A stretch of DNA of 64,000 bases from CAZUZS01 sp964624795 (GCA_964624795.1 CAZUZS010000016.1:1-64000); one strand, 5' to 3'; counted from the stretch's first letter, positions 34,074 through 43,666 are shown. The notes: generated by a model from the letters alone, not told the origin. Numbers and translations: made by a program.

Positions 34074-36086
34074 ATGCGTTTTTTGGTTTTTGCAATTCTG
34101 CCGTTCTTTCTTCTGCTTTCGTGCAGTTCCTCTAAAGAGGATGCTTATAAAGAAATGCGCAAGATGGAGTATGCCAGGAATATTAATCATGGGAAATTTG
34201 TTCATTTGTTGAACAGCAAGGATGCCGATATCCGCTTAAGAGCTGTTGAAACGCTCGGCAGGGTGCAGGATTCCACGACGATAGTGCTTGTGGCAAATCA
34301 ACTTTCGGATGAAGATTTCAGAATTCGCGAAGCGGCAGCTTTTGCATTAGGGCAGTTTCCTTCACGAAACATCGAACAATTGATCGAGGACGGCATGCGC
34401 TATGAAACAAATGATAGCGTTCGTCTCCAGTCTTTAGAAGCTTTGGGAAAAGTTGGTACCGACAAATCCTATTTACGTTTCACGGATTACCTCCAGGATA
34501 CGAAATCGGACTTCGTGAAAGCGGCAGCCGTTGCTTGTGGAATTTCCGCATACCGGGGCTACCCTCCATTTTCTGCGGTAAACAGCCTTGTCGCCCAGCT
34601 TAAAATGTCAACAGAACCCGATGTTAGATGGCGGTGTGCTTATGCACTGTACCGAATCGGATCGCCTGCAGCATTGGCAGAACTTTACCAGGCTTTGGAT
34701 AAAGCCGATCCCATGACCCGATTTTTCGATCTCAAGGCCTTGAATGCGATTGTCGGGCTGATGCAATCTCACCAGTTCGATAAATACAGAAATACCGAAT
34801 CAGCAAGAAAGATACAGGTTGCCGCCCAATCACCTGAATTTGTTAACGCCCTTGAAGAAACCATGCAGGATTCCGCATGGTACGTCCGTTACGCCGATTT
34901 AAAATTGATGGGAACACTGGCATATCCCACTTTGTGGCACACGGTTGAACAGGGCTTAAAAGATCGCCAGGCACACGTGAGAGAGGCTGCTTTGGAGGCT
35001 GCTGCTAATTATCATAATTCTGCTTCCGAAGTATTGTTGACTGATTTCATCATAGGAACTGATAATTGGAGAGAGAAAGGAATAGCGCTTGGATCGCTCG
35101 CCGAAATCGATTCGATGAAAGTATTAGATATTATAAAAAAATCGATTGACGGCAGTTCCTGGCCGGAAAATTATTATCTCATAAAAGTGCTGCAGGAGAT
35201 TGATTCGCCGGCTTCTACAAATTTGTTGATAAAGATGGCGGAAGTCCCCAACATGGCGCAGGTGAGTTTGGTGTTTGAAGGTTTGGTTAATCAATCCACC
35301 GTTCCATTGGGTTTGCTAATTGAAAAATTACAGCTAAATGATCCCGCGGTAACAACTATTATTGCCAGTAAGCTGGCTTTAGTCAAAGATACCACAACCG
35401 TGCCGGCACTAATTTCTACATATAAGAAACTACATGCTCCTGTTGATATTGAGCCGATGCAGCAGATTTTGGTAGCTTTGGACAGCATAAACAGCAGGAA
35501 AGCTGTGCCGCTCCTGGAACAAGAATTGGCCAATCCGTTTCCGTTAATTCATAATTCGGCTAGAGAAGCACTCAAACACATTACCTCGCAGGACTATCAA
35601 CTGCCTGCTGTTGCCAATCAGTCGATGACGCGCTGGAATTTTCCATCGGTGGATCCAAAATCAAGACCAAAAATTAAATTCACAACTACCAAAGGTGATT
35701 TTGTAATTGTTCTATATCCTGATAAAGCTCCGGTAACTGTCGCTAATTTTATTCAGCTCGTTAATTCAGAATTTTATAACGATATCTATTTTCACCGGGT
35801 GATCCCCGGCTTTGTTATTCAGGGAGGAGATCCAAGAGGCGACGGCTGGGGCGGCCCGGGTTACACCATCCCGTGTGAATACAACGACATATTTTATGAC
35901 CGCGGTGTTGTTGGCGTCGCACATGCTGGCAAGGATACGGGGGGAAGTCAATTTTTTATAACACAGACACCTCAACCACATTTGAATGGAAAACATACGG
36001 CATTTGGCCGGGTAATTTCCGGAATGAAGGTTGTTGATAAAATACAAATATTCGATAAAATTTTAAAGGCGGAACTTATAAAATAA
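34074..36086 (+). CDS. HEAT-repeat lipoprotein with C-terminal cyclophilin domain
   Basis: 670-aa lipoprotein. The signal ends in LLLSC, lipidated Cys 17. About residues 35-500 form HEAT-like repeats of roughly 31 residues (DADIRLRAVETLGRVQD, DEDFRIREAAAFALGQF, EPDVRWRCAYALYRIG and others). A cyclophilin domain fills about 535-668: FTTTKGDFVIVLYPDKAPVTVANF, FHRVIPGFVIQGGDP, GWGGPGY, GGSQFFITQTPQPHLNGKHTAFGRVI. The active-site Arg (FHRVIPGF) and Phe (SQFFIT) are kept. ATG 34074 follows GGAGG by 7 nt; the frame is open to 34008 but that extension is rejected. A scaffolded isomerase for secreted proteins is likely. Confidence 0.9.
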   Translation: MRFLVFAILPFFLLLSCSSSKEDAYKEMRKMEYARNINHGKFVHLLNSKDADIRLRAVETLGRVQDSTTIVLVANQLSDEDFRIREAAAFALGQFPSRNIEQLIEDGMRYETNDSVRLQSLEALGKVGTDKSYLRFTDYLQDTKSDFVKAAAVACGISAYRGYPPFSAVNSLVAQLKMSTEPDVRWRCAYALYRIGSPAALAELYQALDKADPMTRFFDLKALNAIVGLMQSHQFDKYRNTESARKIQVAAQSPEFVNALEETMQDSAWYVRYADLKLMGTLAYPTLWHTVEQGLKDRQAHVREAALEAAANYHNSASEVLLTDFIIGTDNWREKGIALGSLAEIDSMKVLDIIKKSIDGSSWPENYYLIKVLQEIDSPASTNLLIKMAEVPNMAQVSLVFEGLVNQSTVPLGLLIEKLQLNDPAVTTIIASKLALVKDTTTVPALISTYKKLHAPVDIEPMQQILVALDSINSRKAVPLLEQELANPFPLIHNSAREALKHITSQDYQLPAVANQSMTRWNFPSVDPKSRPKIKFTTTKGDFVIVLYPDKAPVTVANFIQLVNSEFYNDIYFHRVIPGFVIQGGDPRGDGWGGPGYTIPCEYNDIFYDRGVVGVAHAGKDTGGSQFFITQTPQPHLNGKHTAFGRVISGMKVVDKIQIFDKILKAELIK

Positions 36087-36179
36087 TATTGTAAAAAATT
36101 CATAATTTACGGGAGCTTATGAAACTTTTATGTATCAAATGGCATCTAAAATTATGTAATATTTTGTGGAGGAATTAAA

Positions 36180-36422
36180 TTGCCAACCTATCATTATCAT
36201 TGTAAGGAATGTGGTTATGAATTCGAACGGTTCAGTTCGATTACATCATACAGTAAAGAACTGGAATGTCCTGTTTGCAGGGGGAAAGCATCCCTTTCTA
36301 TTTCGGGAGGTACGGGAATGATATTCAAAGGGAGTGGTTTTTATATTACAGATTATCAACGAAAGAATTCTTATTCTTCCGGAAATGGAAAGGATTCCAA
36401 AAAGGAAGATAAAAAGGAATAG
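36180..36422 (+). CDS. FmdB-family zinc ribbon protein
   Basis: 80-aa protein of the FmdB/CxxC_CxxC_SSSS family: PTYHYHCKECGYEFERFSSI, then CPVCRGKASLSISGGTGMIFKGSGFYITDYQRK. The two CxxC pairs form a zinc ribbon. The tail is Ser/Lys-rich. It starts at TTG 36180 with a strong GGAGG 8 nt before. The general role is unknown; named from a putative formamidase regulator. It follows the cyclophilin gene by 93 bp. Confidence 0.9.
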   Translation: MPTYHYHCKECGYEFERFSSITSYSKELECPVCRGKASLSISGGTGMIFKGSGFYITDYQRKNSYSSGNGKDSKKEDKKE

Positions 36423-36560
36423 AACCTGAGTGACATGAATTGAGAAATATTATTTTATTAAATAAAAGTAATTTATAGAATCTTAAAAAGTAACCATCAT
36501 TATAATAACAATGTGAACTACTATAAATAAGCTTAAGAAGTCAGCAATAAAAGAGGTGTC

Positions 36561-36655
36561 AATGTGAATTTTATATGAAAATGACAAGATGCATCTTTGA
36601 GGGATGGTAGTATTTGGAGACATACACCAAGAAAGCATTCATATAAACTCACATT
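36561..36655. repeat. Imperfect inverted repeat (MITE-like)
   Basis: AATGTGAATTTTATATGAA at 36561-36579 and its near reverse complement TTCATATAAACTCACATT (36638-36655) differ by one base and one indel. The 58-bp interior has no ORF. The gap 36423-36711 is otherwise AT-rich without features. It could be a tiny non-autonomous transposable element or a structured RNA. Confidence 0.5.
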
Positions 36656-36711
36656 TTGTTCACAACGAATCGCAGACACTTCAACAAAAGTTCAAATCAA
36701 TAATAACAAAT

Positions 36712-37533
36712 TTAAACATTGACATTAAAATCTCTCAGGACCTGGTTTAGGGTCACTTTTTTTTCTGTTGATTCCTTCCTTTTCCCAATAATCAATGCAC
36801 ATTGCACCTGATATTCACCTGCGGGGAATCTTTTTGTGTAGGTACCAGGAATAACCACCGATCTTTCGGGAACGGTACCTTTATATTCTATCGTTTCAGG
36901 TCCCGAAACATCCAGGATACGGGTTGAGGCGGTTAGAATGACGCCAGCGCCTAAGACCGCTTCTTTACGAACCCAAACACCCTCCATGACGGATACTGCC
37001 GAGCCCACAAACACATCATCTTCAACTATAACCGGCCGACCCTGCGGCGGCTCTAACACGCCACCAATACGGGCAGCTCCCGCCAAATGAACGCGTTTGC
37101 CCACCTGTGCGCAGGAACCAACCGTTGCATGGGTGTCTATCATCGTTCCACTGTCGACATAAGCCCCGATATTGACATAACCGGGCATAAGCACCACCCC
37201 CGGCGCCATGAAAGAACCGTATCGTGCGGTCCCGGGAGGCACAACCCTAACCTGCTGTTCATCAAAGCCCTTTTTCAGTGGTATTTTGTCATAATACTCA
37301 AACGGGCCGATTTCAATCCTCGAAAAACCCTGAAAGCGGAAATAGAGAAGAATTGCCTTTTTTATCCACTCGTTTACAATCCAGGCATTTTCCCTTTTTT
37401 CCGCGACACGGACCTTACCGCGGTCCAGCAAGTCTATGGTCGTTTTAACTGCTTCTACTATTGCTTCATCTTTAATGAAATTTTCCGGGTAACCTTTATT
37501 CACGAGCTCAGCAATTTTTTCAATGTTCACCAT
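36712..37533 (-). CDS. dapD: Tetrahydrodipicolinate N-succinyltransferase
   Basis: DapD, 273 aa, transfers succinyl from succinyl-CoA to tetrahydrodipicolinate in lysine and diaminopimelate synthesis. The N-terminal helical domain (about 1-95) is followed by a left-handed beta-helix of hexapeptide repeats, with YGSFMAPGVVLMPGYVNIGAYVD, GTMIDTHATVGSCAQVGKRVHLAG and GGVLEPPQGRPVIVEDD, all diagnostic. Length is normal. It stands 166 bp downstream of the tRNA gene. Its product lysine is also the feedstock of the ablA pathway 25 kb away. Confidence 0.95.
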   Translation of the reverse strand: MVNIEKIAELVNKGYPENFIKDEAIVEAVKTTIDLLDRGKVRVAEKRENAWIVNEWIKKAILLYFRFQGFSRIEIGPFEYYDKIPLKKGFDEQQVRVVPPGTARYGSFMAPGVVLMPGYVNIGAYVDSGTMIDTHATVGSCAQVGKRVHLAGAARIGGVLEPPQGRPVIVEDDVFVGSAVSVMEGVWVRKEAVLGAGVILTASTRILDVSGPETIEYKGTVPERSVVIPGTYTKRFPAGEYQVQCALIIGKRKESTEKKVTLNQVLRDFNVNV

Positions 37534-37702
37534 ATTCCCCTTTTTTAAGAAATATATCGAAAAGAACAGGCGGAAGGAAGTTTTGGAAAGAAAATTTTTT
37601 AGGTGTCGTGGGGCAAGGCACCGAGATGGCTAATGCGTTTACCCCGCACGTGAGATTCGGTTGACGATTTATAAAAGAAAAGTTGAAAATTCTTGGAATT
37701 GG

Positions 37703-37777
37703 TGGGCGCTACTGGATTCGAACCAGTGACCTCCGCCTTGTAAGGGCGGCGCTCTGAACCAGCTGAGCTAAGCGCCC
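37703..37777 (-). tRNA. tRNA-Val (anticodon TAC)
   Basis: On the minus strand: acceptor arm GGGCGCT pairing with AGCGCCC, D-arm GCTCAGCTGGTTCAGAGC, anticodon stem CCGCC / GGCGG with loop CTTACAA (anticodon TAC, codon GTA), T-arm with GTTCGAATC. The discriminator is A and CCA is encoded just 3' (37700-37702). Its 5' end is 5 bp after the DUF3098 stop, so it may be cut from a shared transcript. Confidence 0.95.
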
Positions 37778-37782
37778 CGGTA

Positions 37783-38055
37783 TTACTGTTTTTCTGTTTT
37801 TTCCCGGTAGAAAAGACCGATTGGAATGATGATCAAATAAGAAAACACCAGCAGAATCGGCGACAGGGTTCGGGTCATGAAAGCATCCGGATTATCCGGA
37901 ATTGCCATTAATATGTATCCCACAATCAAGACGACAACGCCTAAGAGTATTATCAAGAAATTTGTTCGCGTAAGCGGAAAATGAAAGCGGGATTCCGGCT
38001 CGCCCTTCTTCGCCTTCTGTTTTTCTTTTTCCTTAATCTTTGCCATAATGAACAT
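37783..38055 (-). CDS. DUF3098 membrane protein
   Basis: 90-aa inner-membrane protein with a lysine-rich cytoplasmic N-terminus and two membrane helices (about 32-52 and 63-83). The stretch PLTRTNFLIILLGVVVLIVGYILM and TLSPILLVFSYLIIIPIGL match DUF3098, a family found mainly in the Bacteroidota/FCB group. ATG 38055 is given; ATG 38046 (MAKIKEKEK) is a good alternative. Function unknown. It is followed immediately by tRNA-Val. Confidence 0.75.
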   Translation of the reverse strand: MFIMAKIKEKEKQKAKKGEPESRFHFPLTRTNFLIILLGVVVLIVGYILMAIPDNPDAFMTRTLSPILLVFSYLIIIPIGLFYREKTEKQ

Positions 38056-38191
38056 AAACCTGTTTTAATGAACGAAAAATTTAACCGAAAGCGATGTGTA
38101 ATGCAAGAAAATTTAGAAAAGAAAACAGCTCCCTGCAGAGTATGAAATTGTCTACTAACCGAGCTTTCCAAGACACGTTACTTTTATATCG

Positions 38192-38704
38192 TTATTTGAT
38201 TTGATTCAACAGTTTTTCAGCAATCAGTGGAATTCGTTCTTCATTCTCTTCTCCTGCCAGTGCCCTTGAGAGCGCTTCGATATCATCTCTGTTTCGGCCT
38301 TCCTTAAAATAATGCAGCACGTGGTGGGCACCATCCCGCAACAACTTCGAAGTGGATTGATTGACCAGCGCTTCCAATAATGGTTTCAGGGAATCCGATC
38401 CCAGCCGGATGAGACCTTCCGCAGCAATCCAGCGAACGTCCGCATCATCGTCCTCCAGGGCATTCAGAAAAAGCGGGACTGAAATCGGATCTGCAATTTG
38501 CTCCATTGCCTTTATCGCTTCCCAGCGCAGGACATTTTTTGGGGATTCCATTAGCTCGGCCAGGTAATCTATCGCCGGCCGGCCCATTCCGACAAATTTG
38601 CGGCGGGCTTCCTGGCGGACCAGCCCATCGCCGTTTCCCATTTCTTCGACCAGAGATTTTATGGACTCCGATGCATTTTCAATTTTCGAATTATTTTGTT
38701 TCAT
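38192..38704 (-). CDS. HEAT-repeat protein
   Basis: 170-aa cytoplasmic protein made of HEAT/PBS-lyase-like repeats, e.g. DGLVRQEARRKFVGMG, PKNVLRWEAIKAMEQIADP, DADVRWIAAEGLIRLGSD. No signal peptide or catalytic motif. ATG 38704 is chosen because GGGAG is 6 nt upstream; the longer frame to GTG 38746 would overlap tolC slightly and is less likely. It follows the tolC gene in the same direction. Such proteins usually bind partner proteins; none is suggested here. Confidence 0.8.
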   Translation of the reverse strand: MKQNNSKIENASESIKSLVEEMGNGDGLVRQEARRKFVGMGRPAIDYLAELMESPKNVLRWEAIKAMEQIADPISVPLFLNALEDDDADVRWIAAEGLIRLGSDSLKPLLEALVNQSTSKLLRDGAHHVLHYFKEGRNRDDIEALSRALAGEENEERIPLIAEKLLNQIK

Positions 38705-38739
38705 CAGCAACTCCCATTTTTTCCTTTTGTTTATTCCGC

Positions 38740-40047
38740 TTACCACAACTGTGTTCCGGTTGCCTGTTCGAGCCGGTATTGGCTTGTCACGTAATCGTAT
38801 TTGGCCCGGAGAAAAACTTGGTTTGCCTGTGCATTAGACGTTTCCGCATCCAACAGGTCAAGATTGGTGATCACACCGGCCTGGTAGCGAACCTTGGCCA
38901 TGGAGAGCGCCTGCTCTGCCTGCCGGACCTGCAGCTCGGCATTCTTCAGTTTTTCATTACTGGTCCGTACTTCCGAAAAAGCCTGTTTCACCTGGGAAAC
39001 AACGAGATTGGTCATGTCGTCCTGATGGTGGATTGCGGCGCGAACTCTCGCGTGTGATTCTTCCTTTCGATAGCGGGTGCGGAATCCCTCAAAAACAGGC
39101 ACCTGCAGGCGCATCCCGGCAACCCAGTTCGCCTTAAGGGCATTTAAATTCGGGAAGTAACCATTCTTGAAACCGTAACTCAGGCTCATGTTGATCATTG
39201 GCATCTTTCCCATGGAGGCCAATTTGTATTGAATGCGGGCGGCAGATTCAGAATCCTTCGACAGTAGGATTTCAGGACGCTGATTAAGAGCCAGCGAAAT
39301 TAACGGACCGACACTATCCGGCGGTGGATTAATCGTAAATTCGCCTTTCAGGCGGAGCGGCGCATCATCTGAGACCGCCAGTAATTGGCGAAGACGGATA
39401 TTCTGTTTTTTCAACATATCAACAATATCCAATTTTGCGCTCTGTGCGGATGCCACTCTTACCCGGGTTGTCAAAACATCAAATTCGGTAGCCGATCCGG
39501 TCTGAACCCTTTTCTCGGCAATTTTTTGGTGCTGTTCCAAGTCGAATATCTGGTTTTCAACGACTGCGATATTTTCTTGCAGCAACAGAATTGTATAAAA
39601 TGTCTGGATCGTCTGGTAGGCAAGGCTCGATTTTACAGCATCCAAATTGTCCCGGCTGAGTTTCACTCCCGATTTTGCCAATTCAACACCTGCGGATCTT
39701 CTGCCAAAATCATAAACATTTTGCTGTAATCCCAGACTTATGTCATAATTGTTTTCCGGAAAAAGCGAAAAGGAACCCAGGCCGGGGACGGTTAATTCCT
39801 GTACCGGACCTATCCGGGAATACGAGGCTGATCCGTTCATGTCCGGGAAATAAGAACTGCGGCTTTGTTTAACGCCGGCTTCGGTAGCATTAATATCATC
39901 AGCCGCTTTCATTATCGCCGGATTGTTTCGGATTGCGATGCGAACGGCTTCTTGTACGGAAAGAGAGTCCTGAACCGGCGTTTGGGCAATTGCTGCTCCG
40001 GCAGTTAGCAAAATGAAGAATGGTGTGTAGATCTGGCGGAATTTCAT
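38740..40047 (-). CDS. TolC-family outer-membrane efflux protein
   Basis: TolC-type channel protein, 435 aa, with signal peptide (about 1-21, ending AAIAQ). Features: SLSVQEAVRIAIRNNPAIMKA, ARSSYFPDMNGSASYS-like segment (SRSSYFPDMNGSASYS), QNVYDFGRR, and a second repeat with VKQAFSEVRTSNEKLKNAELQVRQAEQALSMAKVRYQAG, VITNLDLLDAE. It forms the outer-membrane tunnel of the efflux system encoded just upstream. It begins 21 bp after the permease gene. The emrA-emrB-tolC order makes a complete tripartite exporter. Confidence 0.93.
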   Translation of the reverse strand: MKFRQIYTPFFILLTAGAAIAQTPVQDSLSVQEAVRIAIRNNPAIMKAADDINATEAGVKQSRSSYFPDMNGSASYSRIGPVQELTVPGLGSFSLFPENNYDISLGLQQNVYDFGRRSAGVELAKSGVKLSRDNLDAVKSSLAYQTIQTFYTILLLQENIAVVENQIFDLEQHQKIAEKRVQTGSATEFDVLTTRVRVASAQSAKLDIVDMLKKQNIRLRQLLAVSDDAPLRLKGEFTINPPPDSVGPLISLALNQRPEILLSKDSESAARIQYKLASMGKMPMINMSLSYGFKNGYFPNLNALKANWVAGMRLQVPVFEGFRTRYRKEESHARVRAAIHHQDDMTNLVVSQVKQAFSEVRTSNEKLKNAELQVRQAEQALSMAKVRYQAGVITNLDLLDAETSNAQANQVFLRAKYDYVTSQYRLEQATGTQLW

Positions 40048-40068
40048 AAGAACCTCTTGTTACAGTAT

Positions 40069-41688
40069 TTATTCAACAGAAAATGAGCCCGAACTACGCG
40101 ACTTTTTCCGGCCGTGCAGGAAAAATACCGGTATCAGGCTGGCAAGCAAAATGAATCCCGCGATCAGGAAAACGTCGTCCACGGCGGAAATAAATGCCTG
40201 CTGCTGAATGAAAGATCCCAGCAGAACCTGTGCACGACTTGCGGCCTCGGAAATGGTTCCGCCCACGGCATGTTGTGCAAAATGCCGGAGGCCCATAATT
40301 GTCGTTTTAAAGGCTTCGGAATATTGATTTACCTGCTCTCCGTAAATGGTCGCATGGTAAATTGTCCTTTGCGTGAGTATGGTTCCAAAAATCGCGACCC
40401 CAAAACTCCCGCCAATTTGGCGGATTACATTTATCAGCCCGGAAGCTTGCGCCATTTTCTGGTTCGATATATCTGCAATTGAAATAGTGGTCAACGGCGA
40501 AAATATGAGCCCCATTGCCACGCCTCGAATATATAGCGGCAACATAACCTGGGATTTTTCGGAAAACAGCGAAAGAAAACTGAACTGGTAGAATGTAAGT
40601 GCCAGTAATCCGAGTCCGATAATTGGGGGAATTTTTGCGCTGACTTTGTCCGAGAAAATGCCGGCAAGCGGGGAAGTAATACCCAGGATTATTCCCACCG
40701 GCAGGAAAACCTGGCCGGCCTGCAACGGCGTGTAGCCCAACGAGTTTTGTAAATAGATGGGCAGCAGGAAATTGCTGCCGAACATCCCTAATCCGAAAAT
40801 AAATAGAACCAGGTTGCTCATTGTAAAATTAAAGTTCTTAAAGAGCTGCAATTCAATCAGCGGGTGTTTGACGGAAAATTCTGCAATGAAAAAAATAGTA
40901 AACCCAACCAACGAAACAGCAAATGAAACCAGTATGAAACTTGATGTCCAGCCACCGGTATTCCAGTCGGAATTTCCGTTTGATAAAGCAAGCAGCAGCG
41001 CGGTAAGTCCGGCAGCCAGGGAAAGAAAACCAATTATGTCAAATGAGCGCGTGTCTTCGGATTTGTATTCGCGCAAAATAATAAAGGATGCTATTATTCC
41101 GAAAATACCCACCGGGACATTAACGTCAAAAATGGTGTGCCATGAAAAATGGTCAATGAGATAGCCGCCAATTGTCGGACCCAATGAAACGGATGCCGAG
41201 GCCGAAACCGCCCAGAACCCCAGCGCAATCCCCCTCTTTTCGGGAGGAAATTCGCGGGTAATAATGGCCATGCCCACCGGCATCAACAAGCCGGCTCCGG
41301 CGCCCTGAATTACCCGGAAAGCGATGAGAATGTTGAAACTCCACGAGAGGCTGCACAAAAAAGAGCCGGCCGTAAACAGGAATAGGGAAGTAAGAAAGAT
41401 TTTCTTATACCCAATATGGTCTGCGAACCAGCCGGACGAAGGCAGCATTACACCGAAAATCAGGAGGTACGCGGTCAGAACCCACTCTACGGTGTAAACC
41501 GGCACGCCGAAGGCGGCCATAAGTTTGGGCAGTGCCACATTGACAATTGTGGCATCCAGCACAGCCATGAAGGTACCTATCATAACCGAAGAAAGAACGA
41601 GCCAGCGGTAAACATCAGATTTGGGATTCAACAGAGGAATCTGGGCGGCAAGACGTTCATGAAAGTTTGTTAACCGGCTGCCTGCCAT
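40069..41688 (-). CDS. DHA2-family MFS efflux permease (EmrB-like)
   Basis: Proton-driven multidrug efflux permease of the DHA2/EmrB class, 539 aa, about 14 membrane helices. Motifs: MAVLDATIVNVALPKLM (the DHA2 motif D1), GWFADHIGYKKIFLTSLFLF (motif A), FRVIQGAGAGLLMPVG (motif B), and FWAVSASASVSLGPTIGGYLID (motif C). ATG 41688 is 1 nt past the stop of the adaptor gene and has AGGT 7 nt upstream; an in-frame GTG at 41697 would overlap it. Works with the adaptor and TolC protein next to it. The drug or natural substrate is unknown. Confidence 0.93.
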   Translation of the reverse strand: MAGSRLTNFHERLAAQIPLLNPKSDVYRWLVLSSVMIGTFMAVLDATIVNVALPKLMAAFGVPVYTVEWVLTAYLLIFGVMLPSSGWFADHIGYKKIFLTSLFLFTAGSFLCSLSWSFNILIAFRVIQGAGAGLLMPVGMAIITREFPPEKRGIALGFWAVSASASVSLGPTIGGYLIDHFSWHTIFDVNVPVGIFGIIASFIILREYKSEDTRSFDIIGFLSLAAGLTALLLALSNGNSDWNTGGWTSSFILVSFAVSLVGFTIFFIAEFSVKHPLIELQLFKNFNFTMSNLVLFIFGLGMFGSNFLLPIYLQNSLGYTPLQAGQVFLPVGIILGITSPLAGIFSDKVSAKIPPIIGLGLLALTFYQFSFLSLFSEKSQVMLPLYIRGVAMGLIFSPLTTISIADISNQKMAQASGLINVIRQIGGSFGVAIFGTILTQRTIYHATIYGEQVNQYSEAFKTTIMGLRHFAQHAVGGTISEAASRAQVLLGSFIQQQAFISAVDDVFLIAGFILLASLIPVFFLHGRKKSRSSGSFSVE

Positions 41689-41689
41689 C

Positions 41690-42715
41690 TTATTCACCTG
41701 CGACCCGGACTTTGACAGTTACCGACATTCCCGGAAGAAGCGAGGACGGGGAATCCGATGAACCTGAATTTACCTGTTTTATTGAAATTTTGAATGGTAC
41801 CCGCTGGGCAACTTTTGTAAAATTTCCCGAAGCGTTATTCGGCGGTATCAACGAAAATTGTGAAGCAGCCGCGGCGCCAATCTGGTATACATGCCCCTCA
41901 AATTTTTGGGCGGAATATGCATCTACCGAGATTTGAACAGGATCGTTTAGGCGAATTGAAGAAATTTTTGTCTCATCAAAATTGGCCTCCACCCAGATAT
42001 TTTTGGTATCATAGACAGTAAATATCGGCTGTGCCGGTTGAACAACATCTCCGGCCATCACCCACCGCTTTGCGATTATTCCTGAAAACGGTGCTGTTAT
42101 GTGGGCATTGGCCAAATTGGTTTCGACAATTATGATTTGCGATTTGGCTGTCTTTATCTGAGCCAGGGCCACGTTGTACTGCGCCCGGGCACGATCCAGC
42201 GCTTGCCTGGCATGATCGTACTGTTCCTGCGGAATTATTTTGCTTTTATATTGTACCTCCGCACGATTGAAATCCTCTTGTGCCAGGCTCAGGTTCACCT
42301 GCATCAGGGTAGAATTTTCCTGGGCGTATTTCAAATTTGATGCTGCCTGCATCCTTTGCGCATGCAAGTCGCTGGTATCCAATTGGGCCAGAAACTGGTC
42401 CTTTCTGACCGTATCACCTTCATCCACAGTCAGCTCGGTTATGCGGCCCAACATTTTTGAGCTTATTGCCACCCGGTTCCCCGCAATATACGCGTCATCT
42501 GTGGAGACATATCCCCTCAGGTAGGTGTCCCAGTACCAGAAAACCGCCAGACCGGCAATAATTAAAAGAGCGATCGGAATCAGTACTTTTTTCTGGAAAT
42601 ACCATGCCTTGCGGCGGGGCTCCATTTTGCTATTCTCTGCTTCCTGGGTGGAAACGCCGGCGCCTTGTGCGTCCGGTCGGGATGGAGTATTTGATGATTG
42701 TCTTTCATTTTCCAT
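41690..42715 (-). CDS. HlyD/EmrA-type membrane fusion protein
   Basis: Periplasmic adaptor, 341 aa. A cytoplasmic N-terminal tail (about 1-42) and one membrane helix (about 45-63) lead into RGYVSTDDAYIAGNRVAISSKMLGRITELTVDEGDTVRKDQ (lipoyl half, family hallmark), a coiled-coil hairpin (about 115-190), then the second lipoyl half APFSGIIAKRWVMAGDVV, beta-barrel and membrane-proximal domain. It is the first gene of the adaptor-permease-TolC operon. Expected to bridge permease and outer-membrane channel. No regulator gene is adjacent. Confidence 0.93.
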   Translation of the reverse strand: MENERQSSNTPSRPDAQGAGVSTQEAENSKMEPRRKAWYFQKKVLIPIALLIIAGLAVFWYWDTYLRGYVSTDDAYIAGNRVAISSKMLGRITELTVDEGDTVRKDQFLAQLDTSDLHAQRMQAASNLKYAQENSTLMQVNLSLAQEDFNRAEVQYKSKIIPQEQYDHARQALDRARAQYNVALAQIKTAKSQIIIVETNLANAHITAPFSGIIAKRWVMAGDVVQPAQPIFTVYDTKNIWVEANFDETKISSIRLNDPVQISVDAYSAQKFEGHVYQIGAAAASQFSLIPPNNASGNFTKVAQRVPFKISIKQVNSGSSDSPSSLLPGMSVTVKVRVAGE

Positions 42716-42933
42716 TTATCGCTTTTCCTTTGAGTCGTTTAATCCATCTTTTAAATCAGGCACCGTTTTAGGAAAACATTAATCGGGGCTTTAGACAGCT
42801 ATTGGAAATTGATCCCCAGCGACCATATCAGGTTTTCTATGGCGGAATAATATGGCAGGGGAATCATAAAGTAAACATGCCGATTTTCTGAAAAGAATTT
42901 TCATTGAATTTTCGCATTGCGTGATAATCGGAT

Positions 42934-43608
42934 TCAGTTTGTGCTAATTGTAAGAACCTCGCCGTTCCCCGCATCCACAATTACCTCATAACTCGTGTTT
43001 TCATAGAAATCTGAAATATCGTACACCAAATACCCATGCATATTTTTGAGCGCTATTTGGCGGATTTGTCCTCCTACAATTTTACCGGCTGCAGTTTCCG
43101 CCTGGTGTTGGTCGATAACAGGCCTGCCTTTGCTCTGGGTAGTAGCATCTACGGGGAGCGAGCCGATCCAGCCGTGTTCATCCCCAATTTCCACATGTGA
43201 CGTATATGCGATATCTTTCCTGTTATACTGATACTCTTCAAGCGTCTCTTCTCTTTGAATCCCCGGTGCGGCAGGTCCCGCAAGTCCGCTTAATTGCGGT
43301 CTCCTTCCAACTCCCTGCACGGAAATAATAGTGCCGTCCAGGGCATTTACCATGACCTCCATCTGCCGGCCACCAGGTGTTTCTATGAAAAAGGAGTACG
43401 CCAAAAGGCCATTCTCCAACTCCAGCCTGCCGTTTAGTACTTTACCCTGAGTTTGTTTTAGCGCCAAGGTCTGGGCATCGGCTAGATTAATTTTAGCGAG
43501 CTTCTCGAAGGGAGACAGCACGGCTTTTGGTTTCTCTTTATTACAGCCATTCAATATTGGGAATGAGAAAGCTATGATAAAAATTACGATAAGTGGCAGC
43601 GGTTTCAT
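42934..43608 (-). CDS. PepSY-domain lipoprotein
   Basis: 224-aa lipoprotein; signal with lipobox PILNGC, Cys 22. Two PepSY-like repeats: INLADAQTLALKQTQGKVLNGRLELENGLLAYSF...VMVNALDGTIISVQ (about 40-97) and IDQHQAETAAGKIVGGQIRQIALKNMHGYLVYDIS...VIVDAGNGEVLTIST (about 160-224). PepSY domains often inhibit proteases or bind substrates at the cell surface. A Gly/Pro-rich linker separates them. It is 58 bp upstream... of no recognised partner: the next gene on the left is the efflux operon and on the right an exported protein. Confidence 0.85.
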   Translation of the reverse strand: MKPLPLIVIFIIAFSFPILNGCNKEKPKAVLSPFEKLAKINLADAQTLALKQTQGKVLNGRLELENGLLAYSFFIETPGGRQMEVMVNALDGTIISVQGVGRRPQLSGLAGPAAPGIQREETLEEYQYNRKDIAYTSHVEIGDEHGWIGSLPVDATTQSKGRPVIDQHQAETAAGKIVGGQIRQIALKNMHGYLVYDISDFYENTSYEVIVDAGNGEVLTISTN

Positions 43609-43666
43609 TTTTAACTCCGTTAGGGAAATTATGTAATTACACAGTAATTGATTTTCCTTTTTGAAT

